Assembly (NCBI RefSeq): GCF_017654505.1 | Contig: NC_054538.1 | Coordinates: 20,627,412-20,691,411 of the forward strand | DNA from: Polyodon spathula | Taxonomy: Eukaryota; Chordata; Actinopteri; Acipenseriformes; Polyodontidae | Direction of reading: 5' to 3' | DNA: 64,000 bases | In this document: one piece after another, positions 47,128-61,419 of the stretch | Layout: the number at the start of each line of letters is the position of its first letter | How positions within the stretch are numbered: position 1 is the first letter of the stretch | The notes under the pieces: generated by a model | Seen by the model: only the letters and a program-made list of their open reading frames with translations | Databases searched by the model: none | Told to the model about the DNA's origin: nothing | Program-made: the position numbers and the translations under genes

Positions 47128-47696
47128 TGGCAAAGTGGAAAAGCAGTCCCAAATAATAAACAATATCCACCCTTACAATAATACAGACATGGTCAACAGT
47201 CCTGGGTGCGTACAGTAGTGCTCGTGGTTGGTGATACAAGTTTATATTTGTGACGATGGTGAAGTGCTGTTCCGTCTTAGTGCTGGTCCTTGGCGACAGC
47301 TCCGGAACTGTGTTAGCTGTGTAGTAACGTACAAGACAAGACAATTACAAACAAACAATCACGATACAGTTTATTTTTATGCTCTCACAGTCCTTCTCAG
47401 TTCTATCCAAAACAAACCAATGCGAAAGAACAGACTGTGATTCTCTGTCCCCTTTCATGACCCCTTGGTAAACGAGTGCAACCACCTCTCCAATCTGCGG
47501 TTGCCACATCGTTTCCCTTCCAGGTCAATGCATTATTGCAACAGAGTCTCGCCCCATTCTTAGCTAGCTGACTTCCCTTGAACCCTGGGAAATAACTGTC
47601 AGGCCAGCCCGGCCAGAAAACTCTGTTCTCGCTGATTAATGCCCTCACAGGTCAGGAGGAAGATTTATCACCAAGACTCATTGTATTTCTGTGACA
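47128..47696 (-). mobile_element. Solo LTR, 569 bp, target duplication ATATG
   Basis: On the minus strand the element begins TGTCACAGAAATACA and ends ACTTTGCCA. ATATG flanks it on both sides (47123-47127 and 47697-47701), a 5-bp duplication typical of LTR retroelement integration. The sequence holds ATAAACTTGTATCACC as a poly-A-signal-like motif. A homologous copy lies on the plus strand at 60792-61418. No coding region accompanies either copy, so both look like products of LTR-LTR recombination. The retroelement superfamily was not determined. Confidence 0.75.
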
Positions 47697-47704
47697 ATAT
47701 GTAA

Positions 47705-48352
47705 AAATAATATTAACGTTAATCCTTTAATATGATTCAAAGTGGCATGGAATAAATACACATGGTTATTATATATAAGCTTACAAAATCTTACAATGGT
47801 TGTAAATTCTTAATGATCCATTTATTGAGACTTGCAGCAATGATGCAATGGTTGGTTAGTCTAACAACCAAGTTTTCCACCACTTATTGTTCATTTAAAA
47901 AAATTTACGAGGTGCTATCTCTGGTGTTCCTCCAAAGGTCTTTTCTACATCAATTTATTTTTTGAGCTTTCTAATTTACATGGTGGAAAACCAAGGTGTG
48001 TTGTTGGAAAACTAACAACATTCTCTTAAACACAGTCGGCAAGGGTAATGGTTGGTTTTCTTCCAAAACTGTTTTGGAAAAATATTACATCTCTGTAGCC
48101 TGTCTGTTTCAAATCTTTGTTTACTGTGTTATTTCAAAATGGTCTTGGCTAAAGTTACCCGACTGTTTCCCTTTGGTCTCTGTTTTAAGTCCTAATGACA
48201 GAAACAGCAATTTGGGAAATTAAGTTTAGGAGGTTGCTCTGAAAACAGTTCCTCGGAAGGCAAAACATGCTCCTTGAAAATAAAAATAAAATATGGTTGA
48301 AAATTGTAGAAATGGAAATTGCATGATTCTGGTTGTACTTTATCATCCTGTT

Positions 48353-48389
<37 letters not shown>

Positions 48390-49680
48390 TGCAAGCAAGT
48401 GAAGGCACCAAACATGATTATTGTTGGTGATTGGTAATATATACTGTTATAGTGTGAACGGGTGTGCACTTTCAATATTTGACCACTAGTGGGCTCCCAA
48501 AGTCTATAAACTTGACAAAGCTTAATAAAAAGGAAACAACTGATATAGTACTTACAATAGATTATAACACTATATTAAAATGATTTCAATATTGCTTTCA
48601 GGATAGTACAATACCCTAAATAGCCATACTAATGTTGTATATTCCCCAGTTGAATTCAGGGTTGCCCAATTCAGCACTTGATTTAGACCACATGTGTCTT
48701 TAGCCATTACATTCTGTGTGGGAATACCAAAGCAATTGTGCTTCAACCAAGCTGCTTGTGTGTTTGAGCCATCAATTTAATTCTCAGTCTGCTCTGTACA
48801 GCTCAGATGTATTTATTAATCCACATGCATTTTGGAAATGCAACTTGCTGTGTGTAATAGTTTTTGTTGTTGTTGTTGTTGTTTGTTTGTTTTTTTTCCA
48901 TCAAAATGCCATGTTTATGATTGGAAGTGTTCTTCTCTACCGTTCAGGTCAGGAGATTCTGTAATGGTGTGGAAGCCTTCTGTTGTTATAGACTGATGTA
49001 ACACACAAACAATACATGGAAGTGGTGGCTGGCTGACCAGGTCCATCCTATGATGCATTGTCTGGGATGTGTCTTACCCCTGGCCTGCCAGCACCAGATC
49101 TCAATATTACTGATACTGTAGAATGTTTTAACGACCATCTTCCTTGAAGGAACTGCAGGTGGTAATCATTGGGTCATGTACCCCACCCAGAACAATTTCA
49201 ACTTACCGCCTGCTCTTGGGCTGCCTATGCTGGCCCAACACCATATTGACAGTGTTATGGCAGGTAGTTGCAACAGTGTGTTTGCAGAGGTACTAGTTAG
49301 ACAGCAGTTGTCTAACAGACAGCTGCAGTGGGAGTGTGTTATTTATGTTTATGTAATGCATGATGGATGTGATCATGTTTTTCATACACAGAACATACTT
49401 CAGGGATTAGGTAATTGATATTCCAGAGTAAAAAGTGAACTTATTCTACAGTATTCTTTCATTTTGTAGGACAGAACATTTCCCTTTTTGCAAATATGAG
49501 GTAATTTTGTTGTCCTGGAATGTTAAATGAAACTTCTGATGATGTTTTATTTTTTAATCTTCCCATATAAAAAAAATGAATGTGCAGCTGGTCATAAGAG
49601 GATATGGAGGCTAAGTGCAATTTTGTAAAAGTAAAAAAAGCTTACCTTATGTAATGCTTTCCAATGCCTACTGTATTACT
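47705..49680. other. No recognised gene; poly-T run at 48356-48388
   Basis: AT-rich sequence. The 33-bp T run could be a minus-strand retroposon tail, but no body was recognised next to it. Confidence 0.45.
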
Positions 49681-49684
49681 GTGG

Positions 49685-50060
49685 AAGGCCACCTGTGTCA
49701 AAAACGTGTGCTGTTTAGTACACGTTTAAAATAAATTACTATGCGTAGTACTGTGATACATTACGCCTTCTACTTTGTAAACTGTGCAAGGCCATTTGGG
49801 TAAAAAAAATAAATAAATAAAATTAAAAAAAAACGCGTTGTGTAGTACACGTTTCAAATATTCGCTACACGTACTCATTTGGACCAATCAGAGCACAGAA
49901 ATGACTACGTGTACCAATTTATGAAAGGCCACCTGGGTCAAAATGTGTGCTGTTAGTACACGTTTCAAATAAATTACTACGTGTAGTACTGCGATACACT
50001 ACGCATTCTGTTTTGTTAACTACGTGTACTATTTTTACTACACGTACAAATTTGGGCCAA
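49685..50060 (+). repeat. Three tandem ACGT-rich MITE-like units
   Basis: Units begin with AAGGCCACCTGNGTCAAAA-type sequence at 49685, 49788 (diverged) and 49925. Each continues with GTAGTACACGTTTCAAAT and CTACGTGTA-type motifs. ACCAATCAGAGCACAG occurs in the middle unit. The motifs are themselves near-palindromic (TACGTA, TACACG/CGTGTA). An inverted relative lies at 51045-51189. Confidence 0.7.
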
Positions 50061-50166
50061 TCACTTCTTTACAAATGAAATAAGATCCAATGAATTTAAA
50101 GAAAATAGTATATGTACTAAATGATTCAATGAAAAGTCGCCTCACATTTTCCATACTCTTCCAAAA

Positions 50167-50255
50167 GTGATCAGGGAATCTGAGGCTTTGAATATTTTTA
50201 AAAGCCGTCTCAAAACATACTTTTTTAAACTTGCCTTTCCAATTGTTTATCTTCT
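50167..50255 (+). mobile_element. LINE ORF2 C-terminal remnant (L2/CR1-like)
   Basis: The frame from about 50150 reads L-P-K-V-I-R-E-S-E-A-L-N-I-F-K-S-R-L-K-T-Y-F-F-K-L-A-F. This fits the L-P-x-x-I-R, then F-K-S-x-L-K-T-x-L-F-x-x-A-F signature near the C-terminus of many L2/CR1-type LINEs. Only this piece remains, followed by a T/G-rich low-complexity run. Confidence 0.55.
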
Positions 50256-50796
50256 ATTTGTACAGTGTTTTATATGCCTTTACTTTTCCTTTAGTAGGCC
50301 TGTTTTTTTTTTGTTTGTTTGTTTTTTTGTTTTTTTAATCGCCGGGTCTTTTGTAAACGGGAGTTATAAATAATAATACAATGCGCGTTACACTGGATGT
50401 GGTCTTTTTAGTGGATTTTATTGTTTTTATTATTAACAGTGGTAGATGCGTTCAGTTTTTCAATGCAGATTCGTTCTTCTGCTTGTTCATTTTCTAACGT
50501 TTTGCATTTCCTTGTTTACTTTCGCTTTATACTTTGGGGGTGTACAATACAGGCACCGTGTTATAAAATAAAACGGTTACTTAATACCCACGGACACAGA
50601 CTTTTAACGACGTTGCTGGAAATGTTGCAATGCAGTTATGTTAATGTTATAAGGTTGTATGTTAGTGGCTTCTCCATGATTGTATCTGAAGTATTTTAAG
50701 ATGTTAGTGATGTTACATAATAAACGCACAGTCTCAAATAGTCAGCTGGGCTTCTGGCAAATATTGTAAAGAAACGCCCCCGGCGCTATACACAAT

Positions 50797-50797
50797 A

Positions 50798-50849
<52 letters not shown>
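50797..50849. repeat. (TTA)n trinucleotide microsatellite
   Basis: About 17 copies of ATT/TTA in register. The Asn run in the minus-strand frame is an artefact. Confidence 0.96.
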
Positions 50850-51044
50850 GTGGTAGTAGTATACTTGCAGCGCTGAAGATCTCTCGCTGCCATATTTACA
50901 ATACTCCTTATTTTAAATTGATATTTTATCCAAATGATACACCAAAGGTTATAGGCTACTGTGCCAATTATGTTGTGCATAAGAAGCGATTACAAGGAAA
51001 TACGTTACCATGACAAGCCACTAATGTTAAAATGACTAGACACC

Positions 51045-51189
51045 AACGTGGGAAATACGTAGCGAAATACGTAGCTCGTATCATTTTTTTAGAACACGTA
51101 CCAATTCTGTGCTCTGACTGGTCCAAACGAGTACGTGTATAATATTTGAAAGGTGTACTACAAAAAGCGTTTTTGACCCAGATGGCCTT
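51045..51189 (-). repeat. ACGT-rich MITE-like unit, inverted relative to 49.7-50.06 kb
   Basis: Read on the minus strand it begins AAGGCCATCTGGGTCAAAA, then shows GTAGTACAC, TACACGTACTCGTTTGGACC and the same CAGAGCACAGAA as the middle unit at 49.8-49.9 kb. It ends in TACGTATTTCGCTACGTATT. Confidence 0.7.
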
Positions 51190-51529
51190 CCATATGTTGC
51201 TATTGGCTAAGATGTTGCCTCTAAATGGGTGGGATTCTGTGTGTATTCCACTAGCAATCACCTCTGTCTGTGAAGTTTTACTGTATTTGTATTGGCTGCA
51301 TGATGCCAGCTTGCGGCTAGCCTCTACCTCTCATAAGCTTATGGGTCACGATTTCCATATACAGTACGGTAGTATATTTTTATAACGTCTCCAGCCCGGA
51401 AAATAGCAATGGGGAAAGCACTGAATACACCAGCACTTTTGAAACAAAGTCGCGGCAAAACTCTGTGCGGCTCCCCCTCCTAGGCTGTGTGTCCGTCTTG
51501 TTGCGTCCAAAAAAGTAGATTGGAGTATT

Positions 51530-53300
<1,771 letters not shown>

Positions 53301-53304
53301 GGTT

Positions 53305-54630
53305 TTTGTTGACAGCATTTACACATGATCAAACACGATCGCTTCTTTCCACACTGCACTGTCAACACACGCCTTTATCGTATCTTATGCAGCAAGTACA
53401 GTACCAACAGTGTTGCAAAAAAATAATATGGTCATCTTTACGTCTGCAAATTTCCCAGCTCAATCTCTTATGTTGACTTCCGGGAATGCGATGTTTACGT
53501 CACTGTTTACATTCCCGACAAGCACTTCGCCGCAAGTTAGGCTTCCTTTCCAGCCACCTATGTAAACGCAGGTAGGCCCCCGAAGACCTCAACTGTGAAC
53601 AGAAATTTGAGGCGGGCCCCAGGCCGGTTTAGTAAGTGTGAACGGGGTCTTAGACATATGTAACACAGGCTAGATCTGTCAAAGTGTTTTTATATTACCA
53701 ACCGCCAGTACTCTCCAGAGCATAGCTGTGTACTGAAGAATTACAACAGGATATAAACGCTTAGGCTGATCTAGCATGCGCAACATGAACCGAAGAGCAG
53801 CTCCTGAGGGTGAAAGCACATTAACACAGATTTGATGTTTGCTTTAGTGTTGAATGTAAGTGATTGTTTACTTCATTGCAATTGAATTGTAAGTCACATG
53901 ATTGTTCATTAATTGTATTTGAATTGCAAGCGCTCAGTATAAAGTGTTACCGAATTAAGTGATGCACACTGGTAAGCACGTCGCATTATGTTCTGCTCAG
54001 CTTAGACCAAGCGAAGGTCATGTCTAGGCTAAAGCACCCTCTAGAATGCTGAGTGGCTCATTATTTAAAGGCATTCGGACAGTACCAGCTGTGGGATCAT
54101 CCCCTAAAAACAATGCAATGATTGTGTGGCCCTATCCCATAGAGCAGCTGCATCAGGCTAGTCTTGTGACCAACACCTTCTCTGCTTAACAGCTGGCCAC
54201 ATTCCACTCAACATCTGACATCAAAACATATTTTTAAAATAAAGCTGTAAAATAATAACTTGTCCTTGTTATTCTGACTATATTAGGCAGCAGATTAGCT
54301 GTAGAAATGAGCTACTGCTCAGTGAGTGGAATTTTGGTTAACAATGGCTATTTCTATTGTAGGAATGTTGTTATATACTAAATTTTTATGTATTTCCTAT
54401 AGGGAACCAGATAATTATGTTACTTTTCTCGGAGTAGATACAGTGGTTACAGTTTAAAACAACGGCCTCAAATTGCTGTGCATTCCAATGCATTATCTGC
54501 TATTCCTGTGGTGTTCCAGAACTAGATGTTACAAAATAGCATTCAAAACATTTATCATTCAGGTGTTATTCCAATGTCATCCAGCGATACTTTACTGAAT
54601 TCATATTCATTTGCGGACGTTGTTTTAAAG
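53305..54630. other. No recognised gene; possible transposon end near 53600-53660
   Basis: AAGTGTGAACGGGGTCTTAG at about 53633-53652 resembles an outer end of a small DNA transposon when read on the minus strand (CTAAGACCCCGTTCACACTT). No partner end was found. The rest is unremarkable. Confidence 0.35.
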
Positions 54631-54635
54631 TGTTA

Positions 54636-55185
54636 AGGCTGCTACCCACCAGACGTGGTGCGGCAAGAGGAACTGTGCAGCGATGCTTCAAAATGAATTG
54701 AACCTATGCTTTAGGTAAGTATCTTTCACACCAGAGGCGACGCGACAGGTGATTTGACACGCGTCAACTAGGGCATTGAGCAGTCAAAGAAGAACTTCAA
54801 TACACGTGGACCAGCAGGGTGAAGCAGTATCCAAAGTGACTGTGGAAACAATAATACTTGCCGTTGAAAAAATACCTACAGCTTTATGACAAAGGGCATC
54901 ACAATTATACAGGTACAGATTTGGAAGATAATATATGGGAGTCCATTTCGAAGGGACTGGATAAGCCTGGTGTGTATGATTTATTGCCATATATGTTGAA
55001 ATACCGTCAGAGAAGACACTCATAATTTCCACATCATGTTGACAAATATGTACCAGTCTTGATCAATGGCAGTTTTCAAACCTGTGGCATCGCCTGTGTC
55101 ACTTCTGGTGTGTATGGTCATGTTGCTGCGACAATATCTCACTGGCAATTCAAAAAATCACATCGCGTCTGGTGTGTGGATATAC
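54636..55185 (-). mobile_element. Harbinger-like element, second copy, opposite orientation
   Basis: The left edge TTA/AGGCTGCTACCCACCAGACG matches the inverted end of the 21.75-kb element. The body is its homologue on the other strand (shared TTCTCTGACGGTATTTCAAC, CAGGCTTATCCAGT and GATACTGCTTCACC). The far end reads CGCGTCTGGTGTGTGG and then diverges before the expected CAGCCT, so that end has decayed. Internal frames differ from the first copy by indels. Confidence 0.7.
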
Positions 55186-55189
55186 TTGA

Positions 55190-56778
55190 AAATACAGATG
55201 ATTTAACTACACATAGATACACTGTAGTAAATATTTGTTTCATGTAACAAGCATTTAAAAAAAGTTAAATTCCTAATAATATAATTTGGTCGTAAGCAGA
55301 TTATTAAATAATGTAACAAAAGTGTTAGCACAGTGTTGCTACATTGTAGTTAATGTACCTGAGTATCCATATATAGATCTAACTGAGGGGCACATTGAAA
55401 GGGGCAGCTTATTAAAGGCATAACACTGAATTCACAGGTTAATCTCTCAAGCTTCTCTTAACGAATATGTCTAAGCACGTTAAAACAATGAATTAATGAT
55501 CAACATATGCCTAGGACACTATCACTTTCACTAAAGAAAATCTACCATGATGGGAAACAAATGCCTCTCAAATAACTTCAGACCAAATGCTGTTCAAATC
55601 AGTTCTAAGTTCCTCAAACTTGCATCAAGGGAACTTGATCGAAGAAATTGTTCTCAAATGGAAATGTGTGTTGGTTGCAATTGAAACACATTTTATTCCA
55701 CGACATGCCTCTTCCTTAAACAACAGTAGGTAAAATGTTTTTCCTGGGGCAACTTTTAAGCCGCTAAAGTGCACTGGGGTTTGAGATCTGTCCTGTAAAA
55801 TCATTGCAGGAAGAGCGATAAAAAAACAAATTAACAACAAGTGCTATGGCTTTTCTGTACCACATTATGGATCATTATTGCTGTGTTACCGGTTTGACAA
55901 TGTGGGCAATAATCCTTATACTATCAGTGCACTAGAGCGCCCATTTTGAAAAGAGCTTTGAAACAGACTTTAAAGTTCTAAGTGTAAAAAGTTGTCAGGA
56001 TGTTAACAATGAAAATACAGATTACAGGTACATTATTTAAATAGTTGCAGCAACACGTGGGGACGCTTAACGCTATATTTTTTGGAAGCCTGCTACTTAC
56101 TCTTTAAGATCAGTTCAAAATTAATGTTGAAAGGAACAGTTGCTGCAACTTTTTCTAAACTAAAAGAATTACTTATTTAAATAGTGTTTGTATAACCATG
56201 CTCTTTGTGGTGCGCCAGTGTTTATCCATAAAAAAGATTGTGTGACTCCTGTACAGTAAATGTTGTATATCAATCAGTTAGTGATTTTTTTCTTTGTTTT
56301 AATAATTAAAAGTAAAATAAAGATAAACAGCTACTTTTAAAATGTTTTGGGAGATTTACAATTTTGAATTACAGTGATGGGCCTACAATTCAAGGGAACA
56401 ACTGAACAGATACTGAACATTTTTGGAGCAACAGTTCGCTTCTGTTACACTGCAAACTCTGAAAGAACACGTTCTAAAGGTAGACTGAATTTGATACGTC
56501 CCTTAATACATGAGTCAGGGCAGTCTGGGGTTAAACTGCTTTCTTATAGAGGCGACTGTGACAGTGAGGATAACTGCAGGATTTGTGGCATTGTTGATCC
56601 CTTTTTTTGATACTAATCTACCAAACTAAACAGAGAGCTACTGCTTTTTCTTCATTTTATTTTTTTATTTTTTTACTTTAAGGGTGCTTGATGTCATTTT
56701 TAGTCATGCAGCAAGCACCACCTGTTACCAAATGTGCAAATTTCATCAAGCATCGACAGACACCAACGTGTGGCTTTA

Positions 56779-56813
<35 letters not shown>

Positions 56814-58450
56814 AACAGATGTTGCTGCTGGTGAGTGCAGTATAACAGTCTCCTGATCGTCGCTGAAAGGTTGCCTTGAAAATATGCAGAAAAGTAACAA
56901 CTGCAGAACAGCAGCTGCACTTAAAGCATGTGCTGGGTGTTTCAAGGATCTACAGTGTAGCAGAAAATTGCTTATTCTATTTTTAAAATGCTTCTATTTA
57001 TAAGACTGCAGCATTTTGCTTTCTTCTCCACCTCGCTGCCTTTATTTGGAGTTTAATGCTTTAGGTGGATGAAAGGGAATTAGGGGTCAACAAAGAGTCA
57101 CACAAGCTTGGGAATGATTGAGCAAAAAGATCTACCTCATAGTATACTTAAATAATAATCCTATCCTGGTCTATGGGAAAAGTTTTTTGGAGCAGTAAAT
57201 TCAAGGCAGTTATTCTGCTCACGGTATACAATGCGATAGACAGACAGGTGGTTAACCTTGCAAGTTCTTGCTCTGCGTCAAAAGGTCACTGAGGGGATTG
57301 TGAGATAGTATTGTGCTTTGTTTTAAAAAAAAACATGTAAAAAAAAAACAAAAACAAAAAAACACCTAAGCAATCAACGTACGATTTTAGACAGCCTTCT
57401 CAAGATCCAACTGTCTGACTGGCAATTTTCTCAAACACGTGTATATAACACAGAGCGCCCACTAACTGTTTCTGGATTTCAGAGTCAGCTCCAGATTGTT
57501 AAAAAGAATTTTCATTTCTTTGTTCTCCCCCATGCCGCTTTTTGGCCAGACTCTTCTCGACAGCCATTGCAGCCGTGAAAAAAGCTTCAAATGTGTAGCT
57601 GTCGGCTTTCTATCCAGCACACACCTCGCTGCTATGTTATGCCTTTCATGGCCAGGTCTGGTCACATCAGGTACAATGTAGCAAACCAGACCAGAAAGGC
57701 CAGGGCCAATGTGACCAGCAGTGGAAACCCTTTTCTAGGGGAATAAATGTCTACATTTTGAGTTGGAACTATGGAAAAAAAAAAAAAAAATCTACAAAAT
57801 AAGTTGCAACTTGGTGCAGGTGCATCCAGTTAAAAAAAATAATATTTGATTAATATTAATGGTAGACTTGCATATTAACATCGAGCAGGAACAATGTTTA
57901 GGATAGAGTCTGCTAACCTGGTGAAGGTATAAAGACCCAGTGTAGGAATGAATTACAGCAACAGGCGAGACCTAAAACATTTTTAACACAATGCTGCTCC
58001 TGTAAGCCTGATCCCTTTAAATGCTCCAAACCAGGCCCACGTGCTTAAGAGCTAAGGCTTTGGGATAGAGAATATGCTCTGTCACAACATAAGGCTCCCA
58101 GGCCTGCAGGACATTTGTGTGATATTAATTTGCACTTAATGCACTGATTTTACTTCCCCATGCTGGATTAGGTCAACAGGATAGTGCTATCCAAGATGAT
58201 GTCATAAAACATGACCTAATTGCAAGGCAAGAAGATTAAATCATACATTTTCCTTTAATTTAGAGCAATTAAAGGAACAGTGCTCTTTTTCAAATGCTGT
58301 CGTTTTTGTTTTGTTTTTCTTGTGAAATAATATATGCATCCCAGCAAAGAGCTTCTATGTACCAGCCTGTCAAGTTTTGGTGATCTGGCTTCCTGAATAA
58401 TCCAGTTTTGGATCAGTTTGATTCATTGGGGGAGTTTCCATGTGTTATTA
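55190..58450. other. No recognised gene
   Basis: AT-rich, with a poly-T run at 56781-56809 and A-rich patches near 57330-57360 and 57775-57790. The plus frame 56374-56610 (F-K-G-T-T-E-Q-I-L-N-I-F-G-A-T-V) and the frames at 57462-57681 were inspected and match nothing I know. Confidence 0.45.
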
Positions 58451-58451
58451 T

Positions 58452-58985
58452 TTTTTACATGTGACGTGTCGATGCGTCTGGGAGAACAGCTCAAGAGGAT
58501 CAGGTTTGTGGCTGAAAATAACGACCACAGAGAGAGAAAGGGTAAATCTCATCAACTCATGAGAATAATGTAAAACACGGGAAATCCACACCCATTTTCA
58601 CATGGAAACCTGCATTTCACATGACAATGTCCACTGCTCCCAGTCCAGACAGCCTTGGGAGAATACATGGAAGGTGTCTGGCGCAGATCTCTGTAATCCT
58701 TCGTCTCCGTCGGTTTTCAGCCATGGTGATCTGCAATAGCTGGGTTGGACAGTTTCATTTTATATTATTTTCTAATTCGTGTGATAAATTAGTTGAAATA
58801 TTATTCACTACTACAGATATGCCACCCCACCAATGGACAATTTAGCCAAGAGCAGTAAAACACATTATTAAACAACAAGGCATGAGGTATTTACAGATCA
58901 CATCTTTATTACACAAGCTTAACACTGTGCTTTAAACTGTTTCACTCAAACAAGATGTCATCTGACAACTATGGATTTCCAGGTT
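58452..58985. mobile_element. Unclassified element with inverted ends (short copy)
   Basis: Homologous to both terminal portions of the 42.95-44.62 kb element in the same orientation. The left part shares CATCGATGCG-like and GGGAGAAC, ATCAGGTTTGTGGC and GGGTAAATCTCATC. The right part shares GGTTTTCAGCCATGGTGATC, TTAGTTGAAA and AGAGCAGTAAAACACATTAT. About 1.1 kb of the long copy's interior is absent, so this is an internally deleted version or the long copy carries an insertion. Confidence 0.6.
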
Positions 58986-58989
58986 AGAT

Positions 58990-59075
58990 TCTCTTGTGTA
59001 TCTAAAGAGCTTTGTGATGGTGGTCCACTATGAAAGGCTCTGTATAAAATAAAGATTGATTGTTTGATTGATACC
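58990..59075 (+). mobile_element. LINE/SINE 3' tail remnant with GATT repeats
   Basis: AAAGAGCTTTGTGATGGTGG, then CTATGAAAGGCTCTGTATAA, then AATAAAGATTGATTG has the wording of fish LINE or SINE tails (AAGCGCTTTGTGATG, then AAAGGCGCTATATAAAATAA, from memory) and ends in a short GATT array. Confidence 0.55.
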
Positions 59076-59199
59076 TGTTCTCTGTGGATAGAAACCACAT
59101 TTTCCCGAGCTGTCTTGCAAAAATTGCCTTAATTAAATTCCCCCTTCATTTGCATTTCCACTCCCCCCCTTTTCTCTACAGATTTAATTACTACTACTA

Positions 59200-59204
<5 letters not shown>

Positions 59205-59258
<54 letters not shown>
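59205..59258. repeat. (AAT)n trinucleotide microsatellite
   Basis: About 17 AAT/TAA units. Confidence 0.96.
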
Positions 59259-59259
<1 letters not shown>

Positions 59260-60000
59260 TAAAGACTGGCAATTTCTAGCCAATATAGATACTATGCCAT
59301 CCTGGGAAGTTAAGTAAATTAACAGACAACAATATTTTAATCTGTGTAGTCAGGTCAGTCACCTTTTCTCCAAAAGAAATGCAACACACACAGTACTACA
59401 GTTCACTTAGGCTTTTATTAGATACATCAGTAAGTCTTAAAACAATGTCAGAATAAATATTATAACACATAACATATTACACACAATTAACAAAAAATAA
59501 ACAATGGAAAAAAATCGAAAGCAAAACCATAACACTCATGAATAAATTAACAAATAGAAATAAGAAAATGAGAAACAAATCCTGCAATTTAACAATATAA
59601 TACAGACATAAATCCTTGGCCAGAAACTCCAAGGAAATAGTTACCGAAATCAATATACAGCACACAATAGTATTAAAACACCAATAGTTACTCTATAACG
59701 CATCAAGCGAACACATTCTTCAAGTTCACAGTTTCTCAGCAATTAAATCCCAAATGATAAACTGTACATGTAGCTAAAAGGAACCGGACAAAACAATACC
59801 ACGTCTCAGGCTTCGTCCTCCTTGTAACTTTCCTGTTATCACTCCCCTTACATGACTTTCTGCCAGGTTTAGAAAAGGCTGAAACACAGGAGCAATCAAT
59901 TAGCTAACTAATTACATCAGCCTAACCCACACCTTGTCTCACCTCTTTTGTCAGCACTACAATAATATATTGCTCAAAAGTCTGTTTTTTTTTTTTTTTC
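59260..60000. other. No recognised gene
   Basis: AT-rich. Nothing recognised on either strand. Confidence 0.5.
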
Positions 60001-60004
60001 TTAA

Positions 60005-60120
60005 GTAAAAGTGAACTCCTGATAAAGACACCTAGTATTTGTAGCAGTGTGGAGGCTGGGCACAAACCGACAACCCCGCACACCGCCAGCGAGGGTCTTA
60101 ACCACAATGCAAGAGCTGGG
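60005..60120 (-). repeat. Possible tRNA-like SINE head
   Basis: Read on the minus strand, CATTGTGGTTAAGACCCTCG resembles an A-box region and GTCGGTTTGTGCCCAGCC a degenerate B box, spaced about as in a tRNA. It is GC-rich relative to its flanks. No intact cloverleaf or tail was recognised. Confidence 0.35.
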
Positions 60121-60791
60121 ATCTTCTAACCTCATCTCATCTCACCAACAAGGGACAGAACCTGCAGTGTATCACACAACACTGTCCGTTATATATTTTC
60201 ACTTTTTATTCTCAGTACTCTTAAAGTAATATTACAAGCGGTTGACTGCATTTACAAATCACAATTGGAGAAAGTGTCCTTCCTTTACACACAGCAGTCT
60301 CCTTGTAATTCAGTTCTTGTACAGTATTAGTTGTTTGTCAGCTATCTGGAGCCTGAGAATCCTATAGTGTTTGAAACTTGGTGTTAGGCACATGCTGAAG
60401 TGCCACCTGTGTTAATTATAGACCACCTGTATAGAAGGACCGCCCATCTCAAGTGGCCACTCTGCTAAGTCCCCATGTGAGATCACCTGTTTAGACAGTT
60501 TCTGGAGAAGTCACTGCAAACAGGTTTAATTGTGTTTGGAGAGTTCCTACTACTAACTGTAAATAAATCACAATTCGATCTGCAGTATTATTTTTGTATG
60601 TGACCATTGTTGTCGGGACACTTTGTAAATTAGTTTTCCTTTGAATTAATTGCTGGTTAAGTGAAAAGTAAACATTTGCATGCAATTCAACAACTGGACA
60701 TTTATCACAATCAGAGATGTTATGCTAAATTTTTACCTCAAAGTATATTATATTAAAAACATGTAAATAGTCCATTTGTTTACTACTCTGC

Positions 60792-61418
60792 TGTGACAGA
60801 AGTACAGTGATTCTTGATAGTAAATCTCCCTCCCAACCTGTGAGGGCACTAAGTAGCGAGAACAGAGTACCTTGGATGGGTTGACAGTTCTTTCCCAGGG
60901 TTATAGGGAAGTCGGACAGCTAGGGGACGGAACTCCGGTGCATTAACTCATCGACCCGGAAGGGGTCATGTGTGACAGCATAAAAGGGGACGGAGAAACG
61001 CAATCTGTTCTTTCACTTTGGTTTACGAATAGAACATGGAAGGACCTGTGAGAGAACCTGTGATTAACGTATCGTGAGTGTTTGTTTGTTTTTGTCACTT
61101 ATTATTATTATTATTGTTATTAGTACACAGCCAAACATGTTCCGGAGCTGTTGCCAAGGGCCAGCACAAAACCTGGAACAACACTGCATTATTGTCACAA
61201 ATAAACTTGTATCACCCACCACGAGCACTACTGCACGCACCCAGGACTGGTGACCATATTAGTACATTGTGGGGACGGATAAGCTGTTTATTATTTGGGA
61301 CTGCAACCCTGTTATTATTTACCCCTTGCACTACACAACAACTGGATTATAAACCTCTCTGTCTGTTGATTACGCACCACCTCACTCCTGCACCTGTACA
61401 CAATACACCACTTTGCCA
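60792..61418 (+). mobile_element. Solo LTR, 627 bp, second copy
   Basis: Begins TGTGACAGAAGTACAGTGAT and ends CACTTTGCCA, homologous over its length to the minus-strand copy at 47128-47696. CATAAAAGG at about 60980 could be the TATA box and AATAAACTTG at about 61199 the poly-A signal. It has about 70 bp near the 3' end that the other copy lacks (around 61300-61400). No target duplication was found, so this copy is older, rearranged at an end, or formed by inter-element recombination. Confidence 0.72.
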
Positions 61419-61419
61419 C

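Noticed and set aside
48395..48475. Minus-strand I-I-M-F-G-A-F-T as a possible kelch strand
   Set aside because: No second glycine, no fitting neighbours or splice sites, and the genuine I-F-G exon is at 39822-39908.
56374..56610. 78-residue plus-strand frame with several Cys
   Set aside because: No recognisable motif spacing, no splice context and no support beyond being open.
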